A stretch of 39,335 nucleotides of DNA, taken from the NCBI GenBank assembly GCA_024743405.1, contig JANSWP010000067.1:1-39335 (forward strand). Direction: 5' to 3'. A model generated the notes under the pieces. That model ran no database searches. It saw nothing but the letters and a program-made list of their open reading frames with translations, and was not told the DNA's origin. This stretch comes from Bacteroidota bacterium. GTDB lineage: Bacteria > Bacteroidota > Bacteroidia > Chitinophagales > Saprospiraceae. This document shows, one piece after another, positions 26,660-35,298 of this stretch (position 1 is its first letter; each line of letters starts with the position of its first letter). A program made the position numbers and the translations under genes.

Positions 26660-28078
26660 TTAATTACCATTCGGATCGAATAAAAGGGCAGACTCCTTTA
26701 ATAAATAACCAGTCAATAAAATATCAATATTTCCAAAAGCATTTGGAATAGCTTGTATAGTAGTATCTTCTGGAAAGCTGATGATTCTGGTTCCTCTTGT
26801 AAAGCTTGGCCGCAAAAACTCCATATCTTCTCCATTCACTTTTAATCGTCCGATTTGGTCATTTTTTAATCCACTCTTAATAAATAATACCTTTCCATCT
26901 GGAACTGTGTAAGTGTTGATTTCAGTTATGAAATCCAATATAACAGGTTCAATCGCAAAAGTCGTATCTATCAATATACCAGTACACATACAATTTTCAA
27001 CTACTACTTTCTGATCCAATACAGGCATATTAGGAGTTGTCGGATGAAGTGTAAAAGGTGCAGGTCCTATATTCAATAATTTAACTGTCGGACCTCCCGC
27101 AGTAATCCAAAGCGTCTTATTATTAGGCACTTGATATTGTCCCGAAGTTAATACAACATGCTTACCTCCAATACCTAAAGGAAAATCAGTAGAACTACCC
27201 GGTGCATTCAGCGATCCACCAGCAATATTAAAAGTGTTTGTACCCCCTGTAATAGAAAGAATACCATCCGAGCTAAGTTCTAATTCCTGAATTTCATTAG
27301 AAGGATCTGTATCATAATCTTCTGGCATATATACGCTTGCCCCCGTTGGTGTCCCATTTGGAGCAAGTAATGTCAACGAATCATTTTGATAAATTAAGGA
27401 TTGAATTTCATTATTTGGATTAGGATCGGCATCAATAGGAATATCCACACTACCAGATGAACTACCATCAGGAGCTATTAGGGAAAGTATTCCGTTTTGA
27501 TACTCTAACGTCTGAATTTCATTCACTGGGCTAGGATCATCATCTCCAATCACACTTAATGCGACCAACGCTGTGTCTGCCATTCCAGCTGTAGTAGCTT
27601 GATCTGCCAATTGGGCTTGTACTGCATTTGTGGCGTCATCTGCTAATTGGGCGTGTACTGCATTATTTGCTCCATCGGCATAAAGTGCATAAGGTACCGA
27701 CAAAATTTGTGAGGTTCCCATTAGCATAAAATTCTGACCACCAGACACATCTAGTTCAATTCGTAGCCAGAAAGTACCTGTACCCCATTCAATGTCTTTG
27801 AAATCGGATTGATTTCCTGCAACGTAGGTTCCCTGACCGATATTAATAGTAAATAGCCCAAAAATATCTGTCGTAACTAAATGGGTTTCTTGCCACTCTG
27901 GTACCCCATTCACTGTATTTTTAATTACAGTAGCTCTCACATTGATCATTTGGGAAGCGATATCTGCTCCCGTAGGATCTTTAGCTGCAGCTTGATAGCA
28001 TATTGATTGTGGAACTTGAGTGGAAGCAATACATGAGAAGAATATGAAAAGGGCATTCAACAATAGGTGCTTTTTCAT
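26660..28078 (-). CDS. Secreted fibre-like protein (cassette II)
   Basis: 472 residues with a signal peptide (~1-20). The N-terminal domain (~21-130) has PQSICYQAAAKDPTG and ILSVPYALYAD, common to many Bacteroidota fibre or tail-collar-like surface proteins. An Ala/Asp-rich segment (HAQLADDATNAVQAQLADQA) resembles a trimerising stalk. Three repeats of the form DPSNEIQxLxYQNDSLTLL follow. The C-terminal ~180 residues contain HPTTPNMP and CMCTGILIDTT, shared with the paralogue at 31671-33134. No T9SS sorting domain is recognised, so how it is held at the surface is unknown; the neighbouring cassette proteins are candidates. First gene of the cassette; 115 bases separate it from the CHU_C gene. 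Trimeric fibre formation is an inference. Confidence 0.8.
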   Translation of the reverse strand: MKKHLLLNALFIFFSCIASTQVPQSICYQAAAKDPTGADIASQMINVRATVIKNTVNGVPEWQETHLVTTDIFGLFTINIGQGTYVAGNQSDFKDIEWGTGTFWLRIELDVSGGQNFMLMGTSQILSVPYALYADGANNAVHAQLADDATNAVQAQLADQATTAGMADTALVALSVIGDDDPSPVNEIQTLEYQNGILSLIAPDGSSSGSVDIPIDADPNPNNEIQSLIYQNDSLTLLAPNGTPTGASVYMPEDYDTDPSNEIQELELSSDGILSITGGTNTFNIAGGSLNAPGSSTDFPLGIGGKHVVLTSGQYQVPNNKTLWITAGGPTVKLLNIGPAPFTLHPTTPNMPVLDQKVVVENCMCTGILIDTTFAIEPVILDFITEINTYTVPDGKVLFIKSGLKNDQIGRLKVNGEDMEFLRPSFTRGTRIISFPEDTTIQAIPNAFGNIDILLTGYLLKESALLFDPNGN

Positions 28079-28540
28079 AGAAAAATACTTAAATCGGTTA
28101 TTAAATACTGTTTATCAAATAGTTATGTAACTAATAATTTTTATCTAAAAAAAATATAGCGTTAGCATAACTTAAAAAGAGCCAAACTTGTGTGCAACTT
28201 TCTCAATTGTATAACAAAGTAAAATATGGCAGATTTTGCCAAAAGAAATGCTCAGGGGACTATTGTTAAGGGAAGATAACTTGCAAGTGCTTAGAAGCGA
28301 TGAAAATTTTATTCTTAGTTCATCGGTTTTTTTAGGGTATTAGCATTGACGTTTAATCATCAATCATTTTTTATGTTTTAAAAAGTTATTTGTGTTTTTG
28401 TGTAAAACCGATTATCTCAATAGAAAGGTAAATACTCAAATTTTGATATTAAATCTAACGCAAATATATTATTAGGTTTCCTGAAAAAAGAAATTTTCAC
28501 CAAAAAAGAAAACTCTAATAATATCACGTTTCTTCTCAAC
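28079..28540. promoter_or_regulatory. Intergenic region between the two cassettes
   Basis: About 460 AT-rich bases between the cassette I terminator and the first gene of cassette II. It should carry the cassette II promoter. A - strand match to the -7 box (TATATTTG) lies at 28461-28468 without a clear -33 partner; if used, the leader would be ~375 bases. No coding sequence is seen. Confidence 0.35.
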
Positions 28541-28574
28541 GAAAAAAGCCAGAGCAAATAAGTGTTGCTCTGGC
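28541..28574 (-). terminator. Terminator of cassette I
   Basis: A perfect 10-bp stem (28548-28557 with 28565-28574), a 7-base loop and a following run of six T on the - strand, 45 bases after the PorP/SprF-OmpA stop. Like the cassette II terminator it starts GCCAG and ends CTGGC. Confidence 0.9.
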
Positions 28575-28619
28575 ATGTATTTAAATTCCAAACAGATATT
28601 ATATTATATTATTCTTAAT

Positions 28620-30329
28620 TTATTCCCAAACGAATTCCATTTCTACCCTTCTATTCAACTGACGAGAATATTCATTTGAGTTCGAGGCTGCAGGTTTATC
28701 TTCACCATAATATTCGGTCACTAATTGAGATCGATGAACGCCTCTATTCATTAAGTAAAATAGTACCCCTTCTACTCTTCTCTTCGATAAATCAATATTG
28801 TAAGCATCACTAGCGGTATCATCTGTATGTCCTTTCATTCTAATTTTCCAATCTACTCTCTTAACCATTAATTCTGCTAATTTATCTAAATACGGAATCG
28901 CTTCCATTCTAATCACGTCAGAATCCGTATTGTAATAGAGATTTCTTAAAACTAAATCTAATATCTCTCTTTCTTCATCTGATACCATTGGACAGCCCTT
29001 TCTCTCTGGAGCTCCTCTCGTTTTTGGACATTTATCATCAATATCTTTAATCCCATCACCATCTGAATCATCTTTTGGACATCCTTGATTATAAATATCT
29101 CCTAATAAGTCTGGACATTTATCTGCACTATCCAAGATACCATCGCCGTCCCGATCATCTTTTGGACATCCTTTATCTTCAGCTAGTCCTTTGACATCAG
29201 GACAATTGTCTACCTCATCTCGAATACCATCTTTGTCTCGATCGCCATAAGGGCATCCTTTATTTTCTTCCGGACCAGGTGTATCTGGACATTTATCATC
29301 GTTATCTAGTATGCCATCTTTGTCCCGATCAGAAGGACTTTCCTCTTTTTCTTTATTCGGACAGCCATCATTATCTGCTGATCCTGGCTCATTTGGACAT
29401 TTATCATCTGGATCTAAAATACCGTCCCCATCGCTATCTTTAGGTCCTCCTAGTCGAAGCGATAAAGTGATCTCATGACTGCCTTTTGATGCTTCTCTAA
29501 GTCCACTCACCGTAAAGTCAAAGGCATAAGCGAAACTCATTCGACGGCTGATTTCGTAACCTAACATGGCTGTTGCGGCGTCTTGAGTTCTGAAACTTGC
29601 TCCTACCCAGTATTTACTATTTAATAGCGCCCGAACTGCCACGTCAAATTGTATAGGTGCTGCTTCTGTTACTTTTGCTAAGACAGAGGGCTCCAAAGTC
29701 AATTTTTCATTTAACTTCATGCGATAACCTGCCATTGCATAGTAGTGTGGAACTAAATTATTGACGGTTGAGATTTGTGTATCGTCATTAAAATTGACTT
29801 TTTGATTCAAAATTTGGGGTACTGAAAACCCTATAAAGGCTCCATTTTTCATTTGGAAATAGGCTCCTACACTCAAATCTGGAGTCCATTTACCCTCCAT
29901 TGCGTTGGCGAGAGTAGGATCCGTATTCTCCTCTACAAAAAAATTATTATCGAGTCGGAAGCTATAAAAACCTCCAGAAACACCAATACCTAATTTCCCA
30001 ACTCCTAGGTCAAAACCATAACAAAATGCGCCAGAAAAACCGGTCCGCTTAATTTGCCCAGCTACGTCATTATACATGTACCCTCCAATACCTATCGGAA
30101 GTGAGTCTAACGCAGTTTGTGCACTGATAATTTGTGTTCGTGGTGCTTCCTCCAACCCCGTCCATTGGGTTCGATAAGTCATTCTTAAATCTAAATAATC
30201 GGAACTCCCAGCAATCGCTGGGTTAAAGCCAAAATCATTTAGGACGTAATTGGTAAAAAGAGGATATTGCTGTGCTTTCAACAGATTGCCCGCCAAAAGA
30301 AATATTATGATTGGTATAAAATGTTTCAT
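28620..30329 (-). CDS. PorP/SprF-family T9SS protein fused to TSP3 repeats and OmpA domain (cassette I)
   Basis: 569 residues from the ATG at 30327-30329, where the signal peptide MKHFIPIIIFLLAGNLLKAQ begins; the open frame extends 26 codons further, overlapping the preceding gene, without family resemblance. Same architecture as its paralogue at 23538-25247: PorP/SprF domain (QQYPLFTNYVLNDFGFNPAIAGS), five TSP3-like repeats (DRDKDGIxDxxDxCPD) and an OmpA domain (GHTDDTASDAYNIDLSKRRVEG). Predicted outer-membrane partner of the CHU_C protein encoded 74 bases upstream, anchored to peptidoglycan. It closes cassette I before a strong terminator. Confidence 0.92.
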   Translation of the reverse strand: MKHFIPIIIFLLAGNLLKAQQYPLFTNYVLNDFGFNPAIAGSSDYLDLRMTYRTQWTGLEEAPRTQIISAQTALDSLPIGIGGYMYNDVAGQIKRTGFSGAFCYGFDLGVGKLGIGVSGGFYSFRLDNNFFVEENTDPTLANAMEGKWTPDLSVGAYFQMKNGAFIGFSVPQILNQKVNFNDDTQISTVNNLVPHYYAMAGYRMKLNEKLTLEPSVLAKVTEAAPIQFDVAVRALLNSKYWVGASFRTQDAATAMLGYEISRRMSFAYAFDFTVSGLREASKGSHEITLSLRLGGPKDSDGDGILDPDDKCPNEPGSADNDGCPNKEKEESPSDRDKDGILDNDDKCPDTPGPEENKGCPYGDRDKDGIRDEVDNCPDVKGLAEDKGCPKDDRDGDGILDSADKCPDLLGDIYNQGCPKDDSDGDGIKDIDDKCPKTRGAPERKGCPMVSDEEREILDLVLRNLYYNTDSDVIRMEAIPYLDKLAELMVKRVDWKIRMKGHTDDTASDAYNIDLSKRRVEGVLFYLMNRGVHRSQLVTEYYGEDKPAASNSNEYSRQLNRRVEMEFVWE

Positions 30330-30403
30330 GGAAATCTGATTTGGATACTTAAAATTAGATGCCCAATGGTAATGTTGAACATCTAATTTTATAGATCGAG
30401 TCA

Positions 30404-31615
30404 TCATCTTACAATAGTAATGGCACCGCTAAAAACCTTGTCATTTGCATCATTTAAGCGCACTACATAATAATACGCTCCCGCGGAGAGTGGTTTTCCA
30501 CTTGTCGTTGTACCATCCCAAGTATTTAGGTAACTATCTGCTTCAAAAATGACCTCACCCCAGCGATTATAAATTCGAACTTCATTGTCTGGAAAACTTT
30601 CGATATCTGGAATTGTCCAAAAGTCATTTATGCCGTCCCCATTAGGAGAGATGGTATTATATACAATCGGATTACATTTTTCTGTTACAAAAACATTCTC
30701 TATCAATGTACAACCTCTTTGATCTGTAACAGATATAATATATTCTCCTGTAGTAATATCTGATAGTGTCGCTGCAGTCGATCCATTATCCCACTCGATA
30801 GCATATGGACTTGTACCTCCCGTAATAGTGGCAGCGACAATTCCATTCAAATCTCCTGCACAAGTTTCACTTGTTACATCAAAACTGATCATCAAACTAT
30901 CTTGTGGTTCCACAATCGTAATGGCATTCAAACTTTCACAACCCATTCCATCTGTAACAGTATAAGAATAGTCACCTGCAGGTAAATTATCCAAAACAGG
31001 AGAGGTCTCCCCATTTGACCAGATATAGGTAAATGGACCATTCCCACCATTTATTTCAAGTTCGATTAACCCATCTAACTCTCCTTTACAGTTTACATCT
31101 GTAATTACTGGATTGGTAGCAAAACCAATCGCATTGACGGTTAGGTTAGTGGAAGCCATGAGGTCACAGTCCGTATTATCATAGACTCTAAGAGAAACTA
31201 CTTTTTGGCCAACAGAGGAAAAAGCTACGCCAGTAGGATTTGGCAATTGTGATGTTTGTGGAAAAGCATCTGCACCAAAATTCCATTCAAATGTAACATT
31301 GTTAACATCTGCAGTTCCAGTATAGAAAAAATTGAAGGTTAGACCACATGCACTTATCTCTGGGTCATAATCAAAGCCTACTAAAAAGCAATCGCCATCG
31401 ATATCAGGCTGTTGGAAGCCTTGTGTCAGAATCCCTGCACCTCCGGTTAGGGTACCACACCCGATACAACCAGGTCCGAATGTTGAAGTAAGTATATTCG
31501 AGTTATTAATTTGAGTAGTTCCTACCCCACACAATGTACTCCGAGAAATACTCTGAGCACTCAAACTGATTGAATATACCAATATTAGGTATGTTAAAAT
31601 GTATATTTTCTTCAT
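30404..31615 (-). CDS. PKD/SprB-repeat protein with gliding-motility type B sorting domain (cassette I)
   Basis: 403 residues from the ATG at 31613-31615, which gives the signal peptide MKKIYILTYLILVYSISLSAQ. Then a Cys/Gly-rich segment ending ILTQGFQQP, a PKD domain (VTFEWNFGADAFPQTS), two SprB repeats (DVNCKGELDGLIEL and YIISVTDQRGC) and a CHU_C domain (ISPNGDGINDFWTIPDIESFPDNEVRIYNRWGEVIFE). The domain order is identical to that of the paralogue at 25303-26544. Predicted T9SS cargo for the PorP/SprF-OmpA protein encoded next; the gene follows the fibre gene by 55 bases, consistent with one operon. Confidence 0.9.
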   Translation of the reverse strand: MKKIYILTYLILVYSISLSAQSISRSTLCGVGTTQINNSNILTSTFGPGCIGCGTLTGGAGILTQGFQQPDIDGDCFLVGFDYDPEISACGLTFNFFYTGTADVNNVTFEWNFGADAFPQTSQLPNPTGVAFSSVGQKVVSLRVYDNTDCDLMASTNLTVNAIGFATNPVITDVNCKGELDGLIELEINGGNGPFTYIWSNGETSPVLDNLPAGDYSYTVTDGMGCESLNAITIVEPQDSLMISFDVTSETCAGDLNGIVAATITGGTSPYAIEWDNGSTAATLSDITTGEYIISVTDQRGCTLIENVFVTEKCNPIVYNTISPNGDGINDFWTIPDIESFPDNEVRIYNRWGEVIFEADSYLNTWDGTTTSGKPLSAGAYYYVVRLNDANDKVFSGAITIVR

Positions 31616-31670
31616 CGTTCTTGATATTTTGAAATACAATTAGGTTCAAGATGCTTTAGGGGTAAAGCAT

Positions 31671-33134
31671 CTAAAAATCTATATCTATCAAGAAGCCTGT
31701 TAATATCATATCAACATCCCCATTTTGGTTAATAGGTAAGGGTTCAATCACTTTTCCTTCAGGAATTGTAATAATTCGGGTACCTCTAGTGAAGTTTGAA
31801 CGCAAAAACTCCATAGGTTCTCCGTCAATGATCAACCAACCAATTTCGTCATTCTTCATTCCGCTTTTTATGAAAAGAATCTTTCCATTAGGAACTGTAT
31901 AAGAAGAAGATCCTGAAATAAAATCAATCACTAATGGTTCAACATTTGAAGTCGTATCTATCAAAATTCCAGTACAATGGCAATCTTCTATAGAAGTTCC
32001 AGAAGGGAAAGCAGGCATATTAGGAGTAGTAGGATGTTGAACTGACGGGGGGGGACCATATCCTTTTAAAGTAACATTAGGTCCTGCTGCAGTTACATAA
32101 AGGTTCTTTCCTGGTGGAACTTGATAACTTCCTTCTCCAATAACTAAATGTTCCCCAATAATACCTTGAGGTAAGTCATAAGAAGCCCCAATAGCAGAGA
32201 AAGGCATTTTTGGGGTCTTAAATTCAATTGCGTTTCCACCCGAAATAGACAAAATTCCGTCTGTATAATCTAATTCTTGTAATTCATTGGTAGAATCCGC
32301 ATCTATTTGCGAAATCTCAACTCCTCCACCGCTCATTGAGCCATCAGGATTTCTTAGAAATAAGGTATCATTCTGAAATACTAATTGTTGTAACTCATTG
32401 GAAGGATCCGCATCATTATCATCTGATGTCAAAAAGATACCAGCTCCAACAAAATTACCATTCGCATCTTTGATATACAAAGAATCATTCTGATAAACTA
32501 ATTCTTGTAATTCATTGGAAGGATCTCCATCATTATCGCCTTGAGTAGAAAGCGCGATTAATGCTGTCTGCGAAACAATCGCTGTATCGGCTTTTAAAGC
32601 TACATCGGCAACAGCCGCAGTACCTGCCTCATCCGCATATCCCGCTATATCTGCCACATCCGCATGTCCAGCAACGGCAGCCGAGTCAGCGGTCAAAGCA
32701 TGACCAGCTTCTGCAGCAAATCCAGCACCATTAGCATAAAGGGCATAAGGAACCGAGATGATTTGATTCACCCCCATCATTTGAAAATTATTGCCGCCTA
32801 AAGCGTCCATTTCAATTTGAAGCCAATAAATGTTACTTCCCCAATCAATATCTTTAAAATCAAACTGATTTCCGTCCACTCTTTGACCTTGCCCAATTTC
32901 AATAGCAAAAAGTCCAAATTGATCTGTTTTAGGGTCGTGGACTTCCACCCATTCTTCATCTCCGAGTGGCCCACCAATCAAAATGGCGGCTCGAATAGTG
33001 ATTTGAGCATATATCATATTATTACCTTGGTTATCTTTCGCAACAGCCTGGTAACAAACGGCTTGTGGTGCCTGTGCAAATACGCCATGAAACATCGCAC
33101 CTAGGATTAGGGCGACAATGAGTAGCTTTCTCAT
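31671..33134 (-). CDS. Secreted fibre-like protein (cassette I)
   Basis: 487 residues from the ATG at 33132-33134 (signal peptide MRKLLIVALILGAMFHGVFAQ); the frame stays open 30 codons upstream, but that part looks non-coding. N-terminal domain (~22-135) with QAVCYQAVAKDNQG and IISVPYALYAN. A long Ala/Asp stalk (~138-195, repeats of GHADVADIAGYADEA type). Three DPSNELQ repeats (~204-300). C-terminal domain (~305-487) with HPTTPNMP and C385-H-C387 in CHCTGILIDTT. It shares all these parts with the paralogue at 26660-28078, but its stalk is longer. No sorting domain is recognised. Probably a trimeric surface fibre; phage-tail-like or collagen-like stalk folds are alternatives. Confidence 0.8.
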   Translation of the reverse strand: MRKLLIVALILGAMFHGVFAQAPQAVCYQAVAKDNQGNNMIYAQITIRAAILIGGPLGDEEWVEVHDPKTDQFGLFAIEIGQGQRVDGNQFDFKDIDWGSNIYWLQIEMDALGGNNFQMMGVNQIISVPYALYANGAGFAAEAGHALTADSAAVAGHADVADIAGYADEAGTAAVADVALKADTAIVSQTALIALSTQGDNDGDPSNELQELVYQNDSLYIKDANGNFVGAGIFLTSDDNDADPSNELQQLVFQNDTLFLRNPDGSMSGGGVEISQIDADSTNELQELDYTDGILSISGGNAIEFKTPKMPFSAIGASYDLPQGIIGEHLVIGEGSYQVPPGKNLYVTAAGPNVTLKGYGPPPSVQHPTTPNMPAFPSGTSIEDCHCTGILIDTTSNVEPLVIDFISGSSSYTVPNGKILFIKSGMKNDEIGWLIIDGEPMEFLRSNFTRGTRIITIPEGKVIEPLPINQNGDVDMILTGFLIDIDF

Positions 33135-33353
33135 AATACCTGTTTTTGGATTATAATTTGTTATAAATCTTAAGACTGTTGATAAAATAAAAGTAGGTAG
33201 CAAGTTTTGAATAAGATTGGCCATTGCTTACTATGAAACAACCTAGTTTTCTTAAACTGAACTACTTATGTTAAGGTGAGTTTAATTTGAACACAAGGAG
33301 GGAATTCCTCTTATTCGATCAAAAATAACGCCAATTAAGGCTATTGTTAGGCT

Positions 33354-34514
33354 TCAATCTACATCAACTTGCGTTTTGCTTGTTTTATACCATTTTTTAA
33401 ATTCTATATGAGACATATCTTTGGACATCATCCGATTATCATAAGCCTCCGTATCTTCCTTTTGTAGTTTCTTTTTGGCTAAAGCTACATTTTCAATAAT
33501 TTTTGCCCAATCTTCACTACCAGGACTAAAAGAATTAGCTTGCCACCATTTCACAAAAGTGCCGGGATTGTTCTTTTTCGCTTTAGACTTAAAATGTCGC
33601 AAAGCATAATTCACAAAATAATCTTCAAATCCAGCTACTCCACCGCCTTTTATATTAGGTATAATTTGATAAAATGCAATACCTTCATGAACACCAAATT
33701 CAGTAAGCTCATGGTAGGCTTTCAATTTTGCTTTAGATAAGCTGTCAATATTTGGCAATTCATTTATCTCTTCTCTACTATTTCTATCTTTTATTATGAA
33801 TTTTACCTGAGTTATTTTTCGATTTTGACGAATGCCTTGAATATCAATCTCTATCGAGGAACTATTACTATTGATTTCCTTCTTCGCTACATTTAATACT
33901 CTTCTTTTAAAGTTATCAATAGCCGAATATTTACCTGATATGCCTAAAACTGATTTTAATTCATCAATTTCATAGGTTAAAGAGCTCTCTTTTTCATGTT
34001 TTCGCATTTTGTCCCGGTGCGCCTTTAGAATACTATAAATTCGAATTGAAAAACCACTTTTCATAGGCGCAATTTCAATTCTATTCAGTTTTACATATTC
34101 TTTAAGCTGTAACAAAAAAGGTTTAAGTTTATTTGAAAATTCAAATTCTAAACAAACCTCTCCTTTATTATTGCGACAAGGTGCTATGGATTGGAACCAA
34201 CTGATATAACCCGGAAATTTTCTACCATCAATCTCAAAATCAGTAGGAAAACTAATGTGCTTTCCTATAATTCTACCTGCAAAATCCTGCATTCTATCAT
34301 AAAGACTACCCCACTTCTTACCATCTTGATTCAAGATTTTTTCTAAAACAACCACAGGAACCGTTAATTTTTGAAAGTCAGGCTCTGTTACATTGATGTT
34401 AGAAGCAAGGAATAAAATAATTTTTTGCTCATTAGCCGTTAACCGATAATGGGCATTAAAAATAAATTTATTCTCTAATCTGGCAACTTTATTTTCAGTA
34501 TGCTGAATTAACAT
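33354..34514 (-). CDS. Rep_3-family (RepB-type) plasmid replication initiator
   Basis: 386 residues. The protein has the two winged-helix domains of Rep_3 initiators: WH1 ~20-135 (YRLTANEQKIILFLASNI, VVLEKIL, GYISWFQSIAPC) and WH2 ~140-245 (SGFSIRIYSILKAH, YEIDELKSVLGISGKYSAIDNFKRRVL). Such proteins bind iterons as monomers to open the origin and bind an inverted repeat as dimers to repress their own gene. Both kinds of site lie directly upstream. The C-terminal ~140 residues are lineage-specific and basic. It implies that this region is, or derives from, a plasmid or secondary replicon. Confidence 0.9.
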   Translation of the reverse strand: MLIQHTENKVARLENKFIFNAHYRLTANEQKIILFLASNINVTEPDFQKLTVPVVVLEKILNQDGKKWGSLYDRMQDFAGRIIGKHISFPTDFEIDGRKFPGYISWFQSIAPCRNNKGEVCLEFEFSNKLKPFLLQLKEYVKLNRIEIAPMKSGFSIRIYSILKAHRDKMRKHEKESSLTYEIDELKSVLGISGKYSAIDNFKRRVLNVAKKEINSNSSSIEIDIQGIRQNRKITQVKFIIKDRNSREEINELPNIDSLSKAKLKAYHELTEFGVHEGIAFYQIIPNIKGGGVAGFEDYFVNYALRHFKSKAKKNNPGTFVKWWQANSFSPGSEDWAKIIENVALAKKKLQKEDTEAYDNRMMSKDMSHIEFKKWYKTSKTQVDVD

Positions 34515-34534
34515 ATTGCAAATAAATTAAAAAT

Positions 34535-34558
34535 CGTACATTAAAATAATTATGTACG
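34535..34558. promoter_or_regulatory. Inverted iteron half-sites, candidate rep operator
   Basis: CGTACAT (34535-34541) and ATGTACG (34552-34558) face each other across 10 bases, 21 bases before the rep start codon. ATGTACG is the 3' half of the iteron, so this fits the dimer-binding autoregulatory site of Rep_3 systems. Confidence 0.65.
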
Positions 34559-34567
34559 CAACAAGAA

Positions 34568-34697
34568 CCCACATTATGTACGGAGTTAACCCACATTATG
34601 TACGTTTATTATCCCACAAAATGTACGTAAAAGCCCCACATTATGTACGTTTTTGGTCCACATTACGTACGTTTTACGCCTACCCACATTATGTACG
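34568..34697 (+). repeat. Iteron array of the replication origin (six copies)
   Basis: Six direct copies of the 15-mer CCCACATTATGTACG start at 34568, 34590, 34613 (CCCACAAAATGTACG), 34635, 34657 (TCCACATTACGTACG) and 34683. Spacings are 22, 23, 22, 22 and 26 bases, about two helical turns, so bound Rep molecules would line up on one DNA face. They lie just upstream of rep. Confidence 0.92.
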
Positions 34698-34739
34698 GAA
34701 TTCATATAAGTCACTGAATAAGAAAGCATTTGAGACTTG

Positions 34740-34850
34740 ATTTTTAATAAATCGAGGGTTTCTAAAGTAATTAAATATTAAAAACTATATAAAAGGTCTT
34801 AAATAAAGACCTTTTTGTTAAAATTATTAAGTTAAATAATTTTTAGGCTT
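34740..34850. other. AT-rich origin segment with a hairpin (possible DNA unwinding element)
   Basis: The DNA between the two iteron clusters is very AT-rich, as expected of an unwinding region. It contains a perfect 10-bp hairpin (34791-34800 with 34806-34815, 5-base loop). The hairpin could instead terminate the parA operon, which reads toward it from 34938. No DnaA box matching TTATNCACA was found. Confidence 0.5.
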
Positions 34851-34851
34851 A

Positions 34852-34911
34852 CCCACATTATGTACGGAATTGCTGATAAATAGCCAATATCAATAGCCCA
34901 CATTATGTACG
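34852..34911 (+). repeat. Second iteron cluster (two copies)
   Basis: Perfect copies of CCCACATTATGTACG at 34852-34866 and 34897-34911, spaced 45 bases apart (about twice the main spacing), on the far side of the AT-rich segment and ending 27 bases after the stop of the small DNA-binding gene. Confidence 0.9.
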
Positions 34912-34937
34912 GAACTCAAGTGAAAAAACGAATGATT

Positions 34938-35288
34938 CTACAATTCAGATTTATCGACTTTGATTTTATCATACCATCCTGGATACTTTTTACGCTCTTT
35001 CTCTAACCAATCAAATATGATCTCATTCCACATAACATGTACTTCTTTATCATTTATTGCAGCTGCTTTTACTACGGCACGTTTTAATTCAGGATGAATA
35101 TCCATTGAATATTTTATCAGCTTCTTCCCTTTTTTTGTACTTGGACGCCCTTTTTTAGGTTTTATTGTAGGCTTTTTAGGTTTTGGAATTTCAACAATCT
35201 TCCTTGATTCTTCATGTTTTGCTTTTTCGATTGTTGGTTCTTTTACTACTCTTGGGCGAATACCTAATGGAACTCTAGATTTAGCCAT
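34938..35288 (-). CDS. Small basic protein, probable ribbon-helix-helix partition or copy-control protein
   Basis: 116 residues, very rich in Lys and Arg. The first ~55 residues are basic and probably disordered (KPKKPTIKPKKGRPSTKKGKK). Residues ~57-97 (LIKYSMDIHPELKRAVVKAAAINDKEVHVMWNEIIFDWLEK) fit a ribbon-helix-helix fold: one β-strand, then two helices. The gene starts 10 bases after parA, so the two are co-transcribed, and the iterons follow it directly. The position suits the centromere-binding partner of a type Ib partition system, also acting as repressor. This is inferred from context; no sequence family is certain. Confidence 0.75.
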   Translation of the reverse strand: MAKSRVPLGIRPRVVKEPTIEKAKHEESRKIVEIPKPKKPTIKPKKGRPSTKKGKKLIKYSMDIHPELKRAVVKAAAINDKEVHVMWNEIIFDWLEKERKKYPGWYDKIKVDKSEL

Positions 35289-35298
35289 TGTCTTTTTT

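Noticed and set aside
34608-34617. TTATCCCACA resembling a DnaA box in the origin
   Set aside because: It has one extra base relative to TTATCCACA and overlaps an iteron.
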